A stretch of DNA of 64,000 nt from Polyangium sp. 6x1 (GTDB lineage: Bacteria; Myxococcota_A; Polyangia; Polyangiales; Polyangiaceae): assembly GCF_029946515.1 (NCBI RefSeq), contig NZ_JARZHH010000020.1:62001-126000 (forward strand). The letters run 5' to 3'. A program made the position numbers and the translations under genes. How positions within the stretch are numbered: the first letter of the stretch is position 1; every line of letters starts with the position of its first letter. This document shows, piece by piece, positions 48,657 through 56,811 of the stretch. Under the pieces are notes generated by a model, which searched no databases, was not told the DNA's origin, and saw only the letters and a program-made list of their open reading frames with translations.

Positions 48657-49196
48657 TCAGGCGCGGCGCACCGCGATCATCAAGAGCGCCGGACCGTCCA
48701 GCGTCTCGACCCTCCCGACGTCGCGGAAGCCCGCCTTGCGATAACAAGCCACCGCGCGTGCATTCGTCGGGTCCGGATCGGTCTGCACCTTGGTCACGCG
48801 CGGATCGGCGAAGAGGAATTCGAGAAACGCGCGGATCATGCGGGTGCCGAGGCCCTTGCCGATCCGGTCGGGGTCACCGATGAGCTGGTCGATGCCGAGG
48901 GCATACGGGTCGGTCTCGTCCGGCCACCAGCCCTCGGCCTGGCCCGCCATGACGCGATAGGCCTGGATGAACCCGAACGGCTCGCCGTCCTCGCACGCGA
49001 GATACGGGATGACGCCGGCCGGCGCGTCGAGCGGCAGGGTGGCGTCGTCGGCGAGGCACGGGAGATACTCGGCGCGGACGTCGTCGAAGGTCGGCGTGGG
49101 CTCCCACCATTCGACGACGTGGGGCCGCGAGAGCCAGGTGTGAAGCAAGGGGAGGTCGGCCTCGGCGAGGGCGCGGAAGGTGATGGGCGGAGGCAT
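48657..49196 (-). CDS. AAC(6')-like GNAT acetyltransferase
   Basis: This 179-aa GNAT-fold enzyme follows, along its length, the pattern of aminoglycoside 6'-N-acetyltransferases of the AAC(6')-Ib group: HVVEWWEPTPTFDDV near the N-terminus, EGWWPDETDPYALGIDQ in the middle, the acetyl-CoA loop RIGKGLGTRMIRAFLEFLF, then TKVQTDPDPTNARAVACYRK and AGFRDVG. The enzyme should transfer acetyl from acetyl-CoA to an amine; aminoglycosides are the likely but untested substrates. ATG 49196 is the family start. The frame is open further into the 43-bp array but that part is repeat-derived. Confidence 0.85.
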   Translation of the reverse strand: MPPPITFRALAEADLPLLHTWLSRPHVVEWWEPTPTFDDVRAEYLPCLADDATLPLDAPAGVIPYLACEDGEPFGFIQAYRVMAGQAEGWWPDETDPYALGIDQLIGDPDRIGKGLGTRMIRAFLEFLFADPRVTKVQTDPDPTNARAVACYRKAGFRDVGRVETLDGPALLMIAVRRA

Positions 49197-49317
49197 GGGC
49201 GGGAGCCTAGCTCGAAAGGTGTGTCTCTGCCGAGCCTGGATGCCCGCGCGCATCGTCACAACGCGCTCGGTCAGCTCAGGGCCTCCGCCGAGGGAGACAT
49301 TGCGCTGTCCCGTACCG

Positions 49318-49700
49318 CTTTGAATGCGAAGAGGGGTCCGCGCGTGCGGGGATGGGCTTGGAAGGGGCGCGAAGACGCGTCGGCATGCGCGGAGGTGGGC
49401 TCGGAAGGGGCGCAACGCGAGGTCGGCGCGCGCGGAGGTCACCTTGGAAGGGGCGCGGAGACAGGTCGGCGTGCTCGGGGGTGGGCTTGGAAGGGGCGCG
49501 GAGACAGGTCGGCGCGCGCGGACGTCACCTTGGAAGGGGCGCGGAGACAGGTCGGCGCGCGCGGAGGTCACCTTGGAAGGGGCGCGGAGACAGGTCGGCG
49601 CGCGCGGAGGTCACCTTGGAAGGGGCGCGGAGACGAGTCGGCGTGCGCGGGGTCCATTTTGGAAGCGGAAGCGGCCGAGAGGTCGCACAAACGCGGTCGG
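49318..49700. repeat. 43-bp tandem repeat array (7 good units plus decayed edges)
   Basis: Units start at 49357, 49400, 49443, 49486, 49529, 49572 and 49615, exactly 43 nt apart, with core TTGGAAGGGGCGCGGAGACA. Units at 49529 and 49572 are identical and 49486 differs from them by one base; outer units diverge more. Decayed copies flank the array at 49318 (4-nt deletion) and 49658. Because 43 is not a multiple of three, open frames across it cycle through all phases and are not genes. The interval 49197-49753 holds nothing else I can support. Confidence 0.9.
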
Positions 49701-49753
49701 GCGCGCGCACGGATACGCTCGACGTATTCCCCATGGAACGATAAAAAGCACTC

Positions 49754-50422
49754 GTGAAGCCCATCTCGCCGCTCCGTGGGACCGTGCTGCTCGCCCTTGC
49801 GCTCGGGGGCCTCGCGGCGGCATGCGGCGGGGGCCCTCGACCTCCCGCCGCGAAAGCAACCGCCGACGAGAAGCGTCTTCCCTTTCGCCCGCGGCCCGGC
49901 GTCGAGATCGTGGAGTGCCCGCTCCCGAGCGACGATTGCGCGAGCACGGACCCCAAAGCGTGCGAGGCAAGCTGCGGCGACGGGGACATGGCGGCCTGCG
50001 TGAGCCTCGCGCAGTGGCACGTGAAGCACCCGAACGAGGGCGGCGAGCCGGCGCGGGGCATGGAGCTCCTGCGGAGGACGTGCGGGAAGGAGTTTGCCTG
50101 GGGTTGCCTCACGCTCGCCTCGAAAAAGGAGGCGACGGCCGACGATCGAGCGATGATCGACGCCAGGCTCGGAGCGGCCTGCGAGCGAGACCCGGTCTGC
50201 GGGTGCTGGATGTATGGATCGGGGCTCTCGTTCGACCCGCGCACGGAGGTGCGGGCGGTCGAGACGATCGGCGAAGCGTGCGGGCGGGGGGCGCTGACCG
50301 CGTGCGACGAGCTCGAGATTCTCCTGGAGATTTGCGAGCGTGCTCAAACACGCGGGGCGCTCTGCGGGCGGCTGCGGGAAAGCCAGCCCCTCCGGCCGCC
50401 CGTTCCGCTGCCTCCGCAATGA
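49754..50422 (+). CDS. Lipoprotein with Sel1-like Cys pairs
   Basis: This 222-aa protein has a signal peptide and lipobox (LAAAC), a Pro/Ala linker and then repeated short helices with paired cysteines (CEASCGDGDMAACVSLAQWH; LLRRTCGKEFAWGCLTLASK; CGRGALTACDELE), resembling Sel1-like repeats found in secreted myxobacterial proteins. Such solenoids mediate protein contacts. GTG 49754 is the start; GATAAAAAG just upstream may be a -10 element. The gene lies directly downstream of the 43-bp array. Confidence 0.75.
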   Translation: MKPISPLRGTVLLALALGGLAAACGGGPRPPAAKATADEKRLPFRPRPGVEIVECPLPSDDCASTDPKACEASCGDGDMAACVSLAQWHVKHPNEGGEPARGMELLRRTCGKEFAWGCLTLASKKEATADDRAMIDARLGAACERDPVCGCWMYGSGLSFDPRTEVRAVETIGEACGRGALTACDELEILLEICERAQTRGALCGRLRESQPLRPPVPLPPQ

Positions 50423-50668
50423 TCGCGAGCGCCGCTCCCGGCAACGCTCGCAGGCTGCTTCCGGATTCACGGCGTCGCTGGAGCGGCTGGCGGGGCCGGC
50501 CATCGGCAAGCGAATTCGTACCGAGCCCTCCCGCCTGTCGCAACCACGCGAACGGAAAACGCAAACGTGCGACCGGCGCGGCGCCCTCGCCGGAGTACAA
50601 GCACGCTCCAACCGAGCTGTCGCGCTCCTTCTTTCTTACGTCATCCGCAACAACCCAAGAGCCTTATC

Positions 50669-51304
50669 ATGAACATTCTATCGAAGATTGCGCTCGTGCT
50701 CGTCCCGGTGATCGTCCTCGGTTGCGGCGATGACCCTGGCGGCACATCGGGCACGGGCGGCGCGGGCGGCACAGGGAGCACGAGCAGCGCGAGCACCGGC
50801 AGCGGTTCTGGCAGCATCTGCGAGAAGCTCTGTCAGGACCTCGCCACGTGCGAGGTGGACATCACCCCTGAGCAGTGTCTCGCGAACTGCGCCGAGGCGG
50901 ACGAGGCGTACCTTACTTGCGTCGCCGGCTGCAATCAGGAGGTCTGCTCGTTGGAATGGATGACCTGCTCGACGGTGTGCCACGACAGCGGCGGCCCCGG
51001 CGGAGATCCTTATGGCTCGGACATCACCTCTTGTGGGGACGGGTTCTCCGTCGGTGTCAACTGTCCGCCCGAGGTGGTCATCTGCATGGTCACGCAGCTG
51101 GGCGACGAGAAGGAGTCGGTCTGCGTGCCGTATTGCTCGGCCGACAAAACGTGCCCCGTCCCGGCGACGGGCAACGCGGTGCCGACGTGCGGCACCGAGG
51201 ACCAACCGCCGACCTGCACCCTCGATTGCAGCGGGGGCAAGACGTGCCCGGATGGCATGATCTGCTCGCTGGCCAACGACCGCTGCATGTGGGCGGTGCC
51301 CTGA
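50669..51304 (+). CDS. Cys-rich lipoprotein
   Basis: This 211-aa protein has a signal peptide with lipobox VLGC, a Gly/Ser/Thr linker ([20 protein letters not shown]) and a domain of about 150 residues with about 20 cysteines (CEKLCQDLATCEVDITPEQC, CNQEVCSLEWMTCSTVC), a pattern common in myxobacterial surface lipoproteins of unknown function. ATG 50669 sits at the signal peptide; longer frames upstream have no support. The interval 50423-50668 upstream shows no gene. Confidence 0.78.
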   Translation: MNILSKIALVLVPVIVLGCGDDPGGTSGTGGAGGTGSTSSASTGSGSGSICEKLCQDLATCEVDITPEQCLANCAEADEAYLTCVAGCNQEVCSLEWMTCSTVCHDSGGPGGDPYGSDITSCGDGFSVGVNCPPEVVICMVTQLGDEKESVCVPYCSADKTCPVPATGNAVPTCGTEDQPPTCTLDCSGGKTCPDGMICSLANDRCMWAVP

Positions 51305-51339
51305 GAAGGAGCGTCGGGGAAGGGGCCGCGGGTTTCGCC

Positions 51340-52467
51340 TCACCCCTCTCGCAGCGATTGGAGCGCGCGCGCCACCGCTGGAAAGCGCGTGGCGAAGGTG
51401 CGGCGGATCCATTGGTTCCCCAGGTTGATCGCGAGGAACAGAGGACCCAAGAGGCCAACGGCTTCGATTGACGTGCGTGCGGCCGGGTAGAGAGCGTAGG
51501 CGAGAGCGAGCACGCCGGCGAGCAGCGCCACGCCGGCGAGCCACAGCGACCAGCGCGGCCTCGTCAGCATGGGCGGCACATGGGGCGTGACCTCGAGGAG
51601 TCCACGCTCCACCGCGGACTTGCAGGCCAGAGGCGGCAGCGCCACGAAGAGGTAGTGGCCTCCGTCGTTCTCGACGTGGAACAGGCGCAGCTCGCACCCC
51701 AGCGCGTGGGCGCGGGCATTGCAGAGGTCGACGAGATCGTGGGCCAGCATCTCGTCTACGCTCTCCCCTCGGGCGCGGAACGCGGCGTCCAAGCGCGCGT
51801 CCTTTGGCAGGCCGAGCATCTTCGGCAGCTCATCCCAGGAGGCCGCGTCCAGGCATTCGAGGCTCAGAACCCAGCACTTCCCCTCGTGCCTGGCGAGGTC
51901 GTAGTCGTCGCTGATGGCGGAGAGCACCCGCCACACCTGCTCGGAGCCGCTCTCGTAGAACCGCCATCGTTCCTTTCGAATGTCGTAGTTGACCCACGGC
52001 TCCAGGTCTTCGCCGACCGTGTCCACGAAATCGTCGAGGGAGATCCCGCGGAGCCGTCCCGTCGCCGCCACGAAGTCGGTGAGCCAGGTGGAAAGCCGGT
52101 ACTGCCGCGCCGCCGGGCGCGCCCCGAAGATTTCGAGCAAGGGGCCGAGGTGGGGGGCCCGAGCCACGAGCGCCTGCTCCACGCCGGCGCGTAGCGAGGT
52201 GAGCTCTGCGACCTCGACGACGTCGAGCGCCACGCTCGGGTTGCGCCGGGTGAGCGAGGGGATGGCTTCGCTTGCAAGCGACGTCAGCGCGTCGAGGAGC
52301 GCGCGCACCTCGCCGGCCGGCAGGACGCGCCCGTCCACCATCCCGGCGCTCCGGAGCTGCTGGAAGCGCTCCGATAGCTCGGAGGCGAAGACCTCGGGCG
52401 CACGCGTGTAAAGGGTGACGCGCAGTCGACGTAGGATCGGGTGAGCCACGGCGGGCACACCTAACAT
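51340..52467 (-). CDS. Unknown protein with two C-terminal membrane helices
   Basis: This 375-aa protein has a mostly helical soluble N-terminal part (about 1-300) with a conserved-looking segment WVNYDIRKERWRFYESGSEQ, then two hydrophobic helices (about 312-332 and 343-360) and a basic tail, so it is probably anchored by its C-terminus. No family is recognised. AAGGG 7 nt before ATG 52467 supports the start. It is 88 nt downstream of the tachylectin-like gene on the same strand and may be the last gene of the LodA-like operon, although a separate transcript is possible. Confidence 0.65.
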   Translation of the reverse strand: MLGVPAVAHPILRRLRVTLYTRAPEVFASELSERFQQLRSAGMVDGRVLPAGEVRALLDALTSLASEAIPSLTRRNPSVALDVVEVAELTSLRAGVEQALVARAPHLGPLLEIFGARPAARQYRLSTWLTDFVAATGRLRGISLDDFVDTVGEDLEPWVNYDIRKERWRFYESGSEQVWRVLSAISDDYDLARHEGKCWVLSLECLDAASWDELPKMLGLPKDARLDAAFRARGESVDEMLAHDLVDLCNARAHALGCELRLFHVENDGGHYLFVALPPLACKSAVERGLLEVTPHVPPMLTRPRWSLWLAGVALLAGVLALAYALYPAARTSIEAVGLLGPLFLAINLGNQWIRRTFATRFPAVARALQSLREG

Positions 52468-52555
52468 GTCTGCACCCTTTTGCGAGCGGCGAGACGCCGT
52501 GCCGAAGGGTGGGTCATGGTGAAGCCGTGGCACCCCTGCGTGGGCATCCCTCGGT

Positions 52556-53167
52556 TCATCCGGTGGCATCGCAGGCGAACGGATACGCTGCGACGCTCAC
52601 CACCGGACCGCTGCCAGGCACCTGGACCCAGGGGCTCGTGAGGGTGGCGCGGGTGTAGAGCACGTTGTCCATACCGACACCGACGAGGGTCCCGTCCGGG
52701 GTCACCGCGACGGACTTCACGGCGCCGCTGCCGGGCACCTGGACCCAGGGGGCGGCGGCGGCGGGGGAGCTCCGGGTGTAGAGCAGGTTGTCCGTGCCGA
52801 CGCCGAGCAACTTCTTGTCCGGCATTACCGCGAGCGAAATCACATCGCCAGTGTTGGCAATTTTGCCCCAGGAGGTCGAGAGGCTGAAGGAGCTGCGCTC
52901 GTAGAGCATGTTGTCCACGCCGAGGCCGAGGAGGAGTCGACCCCGGACGGCCCCGCCCTTCAGCCCCTGGCTATTGGGAATCTGTTTGTAGGTCCCACTC
53001 AGGTCCTGCTTCCAGAGCGTGGTGTCCTTGCCGACGCCCAGGATGACGCCGTTGCCCAGGACGATCATGGCCACGAGGGGCGGAGGCCGGGAACCGAGCT
53101 TCTCCCACGGCGCCTGCACGGTCTTCTTCAACAAGAGGGTGTTGTCCGTTCCCAGGCCCAGAATCAT
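52556..53167 (-). CDS. Five-repeat tachylectin/tectonin-like beta-propeller
   Basis: This 203-aa protein consists of five repeats of about 40 residues with the pattern (L/I)GVGxDNxLYxR...PWxxVPxSG (examples LLGVGTDNLLYTRSS and LVGVGMDNVLYTRAT), as in the five-bladed sugar-binding tachylectin-2 and related lectins. N-acetylated sugar binding is the family expectation. There is no signal peptide. It lies 78 nt downstream of the LodA-like gene, so the lectin may bring the oxidase to glycans or recognise self cells (inference). The start at 53167 is an ATG with GGAG upstream. Confidence 0.8.
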   Translation of the reverse strand: MILGLGTDNTLLLKKTVQAPWEKLGSRPPPLVAMIVLGNGVILGVGKDTTLWKQDLSGTYKQIPNSQGLKGGAVRGRLLLGLGVDNMLYERSSFSLSTSWGKIANTGDVISLAVMPDKKLLGVGTDNLLYTRSSPAAAAPWVQVPGSGAVKSVAVTPDGTLVGVGMDNVLYTRATLTSPWVQVPGSGPVVSVAAYPFACDATG

Positions 53168-53245
53168 GGAATGGGTCTCCGTGTTCGAGGAGTGTCGTCG
53201 AAATGGTTTTGGGAATGCCCTCCCGGGCCAGGGCGGGCGCGGAGC

Positions 53246-55048
53246 TCATTGGACCGGCTCCCCTGCCTCGGCCTCGAAGTATTCCTCGCCCTCCTTGATG
53301 ACGAAGCCGAGCGCCGACCAGTTCTTCTGCATCTGCGCGTAATGCTCGAGGTCCTCCGGGGTGAGGTGGTCACCGTCCGGATTGACCACCTCGGGCCCGG
53401 GCGGCGCCTGCTTGGCGAGGGCGTTCAACTTGCGCGCCCACGGCTGCATCTGCTTGTCGCCCCGCTTCACGCGCACGTCGTCGGGGCGGTGGGTGCACCA
53501 CCACATGTGGTACATGCCCTCGTCGCCTGCCTTGTAGAGCTCCTTCTGGCAGTCGTAGAAGTCCGCCTGCCAGGGCAGCGCCATTTGCTGCGAGAAGAAG
53601 CCCGGGCCGACGGGCATGAGGTCCGGGAAGATGCGCGCGCCGTGCGCGATGCGGAATGGCTCCGCGTACGCATTCGGGTGGCGAATGAGCCAGCTCACGT
53701 CGATGCCGGGGAAGAAGGGCCCGCCGACGCTGTTGTCGAGCGCCGCGAAATCGAGCCCCTCGGGCGTGAAGTCGCCGGCGAGCGGGGGCGCCTCCGGCTT
53801 GCCATCCCAGTCCTCGCGGAACCTCCCGTCCTTCCACTGCCGCAGCAGGGCGTACTGGACGTGTGTGAGGCTCATGAACTTCGTGGGGTTGTCCGTGAGG
53901 TGGTCGTCGCCCAGCGCCTTGGGCATCTGCTTGGGGTCGACCTTCGTACCCGAGGGATCCCTCATTTTCGCGAAGATGGCCTCGCGCAGCTCCTGACCAT
54001 CTGCGGAGCGCACCGTCGCGAGCTCCTGCTCCCACCCGAGGAAGGACACGTGAAAGCTCTTCGTCGACTCGGGGTCATGGACCTGGCGCACCAAAAGCGC
54101 GCGCTCGAGGAGGGGGTAGATGTCCCGCTTGAAGGAGGGCTTGTAGCTCTTGAAGGACTTCGTCGCCTCGTTCCAGTCCTCCTTCTGGGCCTTGAGCTCG
54201 GCCAGCCGTCCCCGGAAAAACATGCCGTTGTCCGGCGAGAGGGGGAGCTTGCGGACGGCAAGGTCCCACATCAAATCGGAGAGCCGGACGATATTGGCGG
54301 CCGCTGGCGCGAAGTCCGGCGGGCCCACCAGACACCACGCGGGATCCACCTCGACCTCTGCGCTTTCCATGGGCCCGCTGGTGAACAAGACGGTGGCCGT
54401 CACCGGCCCGTCGGCCATGTCATCGAACCACGTGTCGTTGTTGACGTAGTCCATGATGCGCGACCTGTAGCTGCCGGGCGTCGCGATGGTGCCCGACTCG
54501 CCATACCCGCCCAGCACCAAAAGGCGGCCCGCTTCGTCCGTGCGCAGCTCCCCGAGGCACTTGATGGGAATGTTCCGGTTCGGGTTGTCGAACCGGACGG
54601 GGGATTGGTTTCTGCCGGAGATGGTGCGTAGGCCGGGATCGATGACCAGCCTGCGCTCGCGCTCCGCGCCCTGGATGTCGGCGTTGCGCAGCTTGGACCA
54701 TTTGCCGCTCGCGCCGTCCTGCCCGTCGAACTCGAAGAAGGCGGCTTTGCGGTTGGCCAGGTGCACGGTCCAGCGGATGTCGACGACGTCTCGCGTGCCG
54801 AGGGTGATTTCCCGCGTCGGGTGGAGGCGGCCCTGGCACCCCTCGTATTCGAAGATGCGGAAGCGCGCCGCCTGCCGCTTCACGCGGGCCTGGGGGTCCT
54901 TGAAGGGCAGAAAGCGCCCCGTGGCCGGGTCGGCATTGGGGGACACCCCGGGCTGCTCGGGGCCGATGAAGAACTCGCTCGGGGAATTGCCTACGCGGGC
55001 GATTCCCACCGCAGGATGGATCCGTAACACGCGCGGCGTTTGGGACAT
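53246..55048 (-). CDS. LodA/GoxA-family CTQ-dependent quinoprotein
   Basis: This 600-aa protein has the N-terminal VLRIHPAVGIARVGNSP signature and the MALPWQADFYDC and RPDDV segments of the LodA/GoxA family, which build a cysteine tryptophylquinone cofactor from a Cys and a Trp. Here Cys500 (DFYDC) and Trp516/Trp517 (MWWC) are the candidates. Known members oxidise lysine, glycine or other amines, releasing H2O2. No LodB flavoprotein, usually needed for cofactor maturation, is visible nearby. There is no signal peptide. AGGAGG precedes ATG 55048. The di-heme cytochrome gene ends 11 nt upstream. Confidence 0.87.
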   Translation of the reverse strand: MSQTPRVLRIHPAVGIARVGNSPSEFFIGPEQPGVSPNADPATGRFLPFKDPQARVKRQAARFRIFEYEGCQGRLHPTREITLGTRDVVDIRWTVHLANRKAAFFEFDGQDGASGKWSKLRNADIQGAERERRLVIDPGLRTISGRNQSPVRFDNPNRNIPIKCLGELRTDEAGRLLVLGGYGESGTIATPGSYRSRIMDYVNNDTWFDDMADGPVTATVLFTSGPMESAEVEVDPAWCLVGPPDFAPAAANIVRLSDLMWDLAVRKLPLSPDNGMFFRGRLAELKAQKEDWNEATKSFKSYKPSFKRDIYPLLERALLVRQVHDPESTKSFHVSFLGWEQELATVRSADGQELREAIFAKMRDPSGTKVDPKQMPKALGDDHLTDNPTKFMSLTHVQYALLRQWKDGRFREDWDGKPEAPPLAGDFTPEGLDFAALDNSVGGPFFPGIDVSWLIRHPNAYAEPFRIAHGARIFPDLMPVGPGFFSQQMALPWQADFYDCQKELYKAGDEGMYHMWWCTHRPDDVRVKRGDKQMQPWARKLNALAKQAPPGPEVVNPDGDHLTPEDLEHYAQMQKNWSALGFVIKEGEEYFEAEAGEPVQ

Positions 55049-55059
55049 CTCTCGCCTCC

Positions 55060-56487
55060 TCACTCGGGAACACGGGGAAGGTTGTTGACGAGCGTCACCA
55101 GGCGCTCCAGGTCCGCCGGGGGAATCTCCCGGTCGGGCGGCATCTGGTAGCCCTCGATTTCCGCCTGCGCCGGCTTGGGCCTGAGCCGCATCCTGATATC
55201 GAGCCGCCTGCGGGCGACCTCGGTCTTGTTGAAGACGCTGAAGCGGATGGATCCGTGGCAGCGGAAGCAATAGCGGTTGAGCAGCCCGAGCAGCTCCACG
55301 TCCTCGCTGGAGCTCCGTACCCACTGCAGGCCGGGGCCCGGCCCCTGGAGCGCGGGGGCGATGGCTCGCTCGATGGGGGGACGGTGCTGGCGCGTCTGCT
55401 CGTGGAGCCGGAGCCAGGTGGTGGTGGCGGCCGCGTGGAAGCTCTTCGGGTTCACGCGCGCCTGCATCTCGGCGTACTCCTTGTTGAGCTGGCGGATGAC
55501 GTCGAAGGCGCGGGCGAACTGGGCCGAGGTCTGGTCGTTGCCGCCGTCCGTGAGCACGGGAATGCCGTTCTTCGCCAGCTGGGGGAAGTCGTCCGTGGGC
55601 GCGACCCGGTCGAACCAGTGGTCGGTGTCGAGCTCATTGAGCACGCCCCTGCCGAGCCGGGGCGGAGGGTCCCCATGGCAGCTATCGCAGCCGTCGGGCA
55701 CGTAATAGGAAACGATTCCCGCGGGCTTGCCGGCCTGGAGCGGCTGCAGGCCCCGGGCATCGAAGCTTGCGTCGAGCTGCAGGGAGAGCTTCGCGCCCTG
55801 CCCCGAGGCGCCGAAGTCCATCCAGTAGATGGAGTCGAGCAGCGGCCTGCAATCCTCCCCCCTGCACGAGGGGTCCGGCCGCGGATAGCCGGACGAGACG
55901 AGGGCGAGCTGCGTGTTGAAGGAGCGCACGCCCGGAGCGAAGGGCGCCTCGTTCGGCTTCGTCACGTAGTTGAAGATGAGGGTGGCGCTCTCGATGAAAT
56001 GCTTGTCGGCCTCCGAGCCCTCGCGCGCCTTGAGGCGGATCAGCTTGCGAAAGCCCACGCTCCGCTTCTCCGGCGCCTCGGCGACATTGGTGATTTTCGG
56101 TGCGAAGAACCGCGACACGAGGATGTCGCCGGGGCGCAGCGGGCCCTGCTGGAGGAGCTGCGAGAGCCCCGTGGGACTCGAAAGCTTCACGTCACCGCAC
56201 GTGGGCGCTCCGAGGCACATCAGCGCCTCGGGGCTCAGGTTCTCGAGGTCGACGGTCGCCAGACCCCTGTAACCGAGCCACGCGAGCACCTCGTCCAGGT
56301 TGGTGCTCAGGACGGTGTCGGGCGTGCGGATACCGAGCGTCTTCGACAGCTTCTTGTAGTACTCGGTGGCCTTCTCCGGGCTGCCATTGGGTAGGGTGAC
56401 GCCCGCCGCGAGGCCTGTCCCGGGTAGGAGCGCCGCGCAAACGGCCAGCACCTGCACGGCTCTCGCGAGCACAGTGATTCTCGACAT
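55060..56487 (-). CDS. Exported di-heme cytochrome c
   Basis: This 475-aa protein has a cleavable signal peptide (VLAVCAALLPGTGLAAG) and two haem sites: CDSCH (Cys267-His271) and CFRCH (Cys407-His411). The N-terminal half has no named family; the C-terminal part ends IEGYQMPPDREIPPADLERL, a Met-containing segment typical of cytochrome c axial ligands. It is the first gene of the operon and lies 11 nt from the LodA-like gene, so it is a natural electron acceptor for that quinoprotein (inference). ATG 56487 precedes the signal; GGGGGAA is upstream. Confidence 0.83.
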   Translation of the reverse strand: MSRITVLARAVQVLAVCAALLPGTGLAAGVTLPNGSPEKATEYYKKLSKTLGIRTPDTVLSTNLDEVLAWLGYRGLATVDLENLSPEALMCLGAPTCGDVKLSSPTGLSQLLQQGPLRPGDILVSRFFAPKITNVAEAPEKRSVGFRKLIRLKAREGSEADKHFIESATLIFNYVTKPNEAPFAPGVRSFNTQLALVSSGYPRPDPSCRGEDCRPLLDSIYWMDFGASGQGAKLSLQLDASFDARGLQPLQAGKPAGIVSYYVPDGCDSCHGDPPPRLGRGVLNELDTDHWFDRVAPTDDFPQLAKNGIPVLTDGGNDQTSAQFARAFDVIRQLNKEYAEMQARVNPKSFHAAATTTWLRLHEQTRQHRPPIERAIAPALQGPGPGLQWVRSSSEDVELLGLLNRYCFRCHGSIRFSVFNKTEVARRRLDIRMRLRPKPAQAEIEGYQMPPDREIPPADLERLVTLVNNLPRVPE

Positions 56488-56655
56488 GGTTCCCCCATTC
56501 CCGCATGGTGCGGGGCAACCCACCCGTCGAGTTGCTCATCGCGCCCCGCTGGACCGCCTGTCTGTGAATGCAGACGTCGCGGCTTGGTCTTGCAGAGACC
56601 GAGCACGACGGGTCGCCGTCCCCGAGCGGGATCCCCTGCAACCCGTTCCCTCTCA

Positions 56656-56760
56656 CGCCTGCGCCTGCGTCTGCGCCTGCGCCTCCGCCTCCGCCTGCGC
56701 CTCCGCCTCCGCCTGCGCTCCCGCCTCCGCTTCCGCTCCCGCGTCCGCTTCCGCCGCCTC
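56656..56760. repeat. Hexanucleotide repeat tract (CGCCTS-type)
   Basis: About 105 nt of imperfect 6-nt repeats (CGCCTG/CGCCTC variants) lie between the divergent LodA-like operon (start 56487) and the kinase gene (start 56812). The 324-nt gap 56488-56811 also has two small hairpins, GTCTG/CAGAC near 56560 and GGTCT/AGACC near 56585. Long frames through the tract give Arg-Leu or Pro-rich strings and are not coding. Confidence 0.75.
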
Positions 56761-56811
56761 CCTCTCCGTCCCGCTTGCCTATCTTCGCCTGCGTCGGCAT
56801 TCTTCCCCGCC

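Noticed and set aside
49318-49700. Arg/Gly-rich proteins across the tandem array and CRISPR-like periodicity
   Set aside because: The 43-nt period is not a multiple of three, so the same peptide string appears in all phases. There are no unique spacers between repeats, so it is neither a gene nor a CRISPR array.
56584-56811. N-terminal Arg-Leu-rich extension of the kinase at 56812
   Set aside because: It is only the translated hexanucleotide tract; the two paralogs start right at the GDxxxGRF segment.
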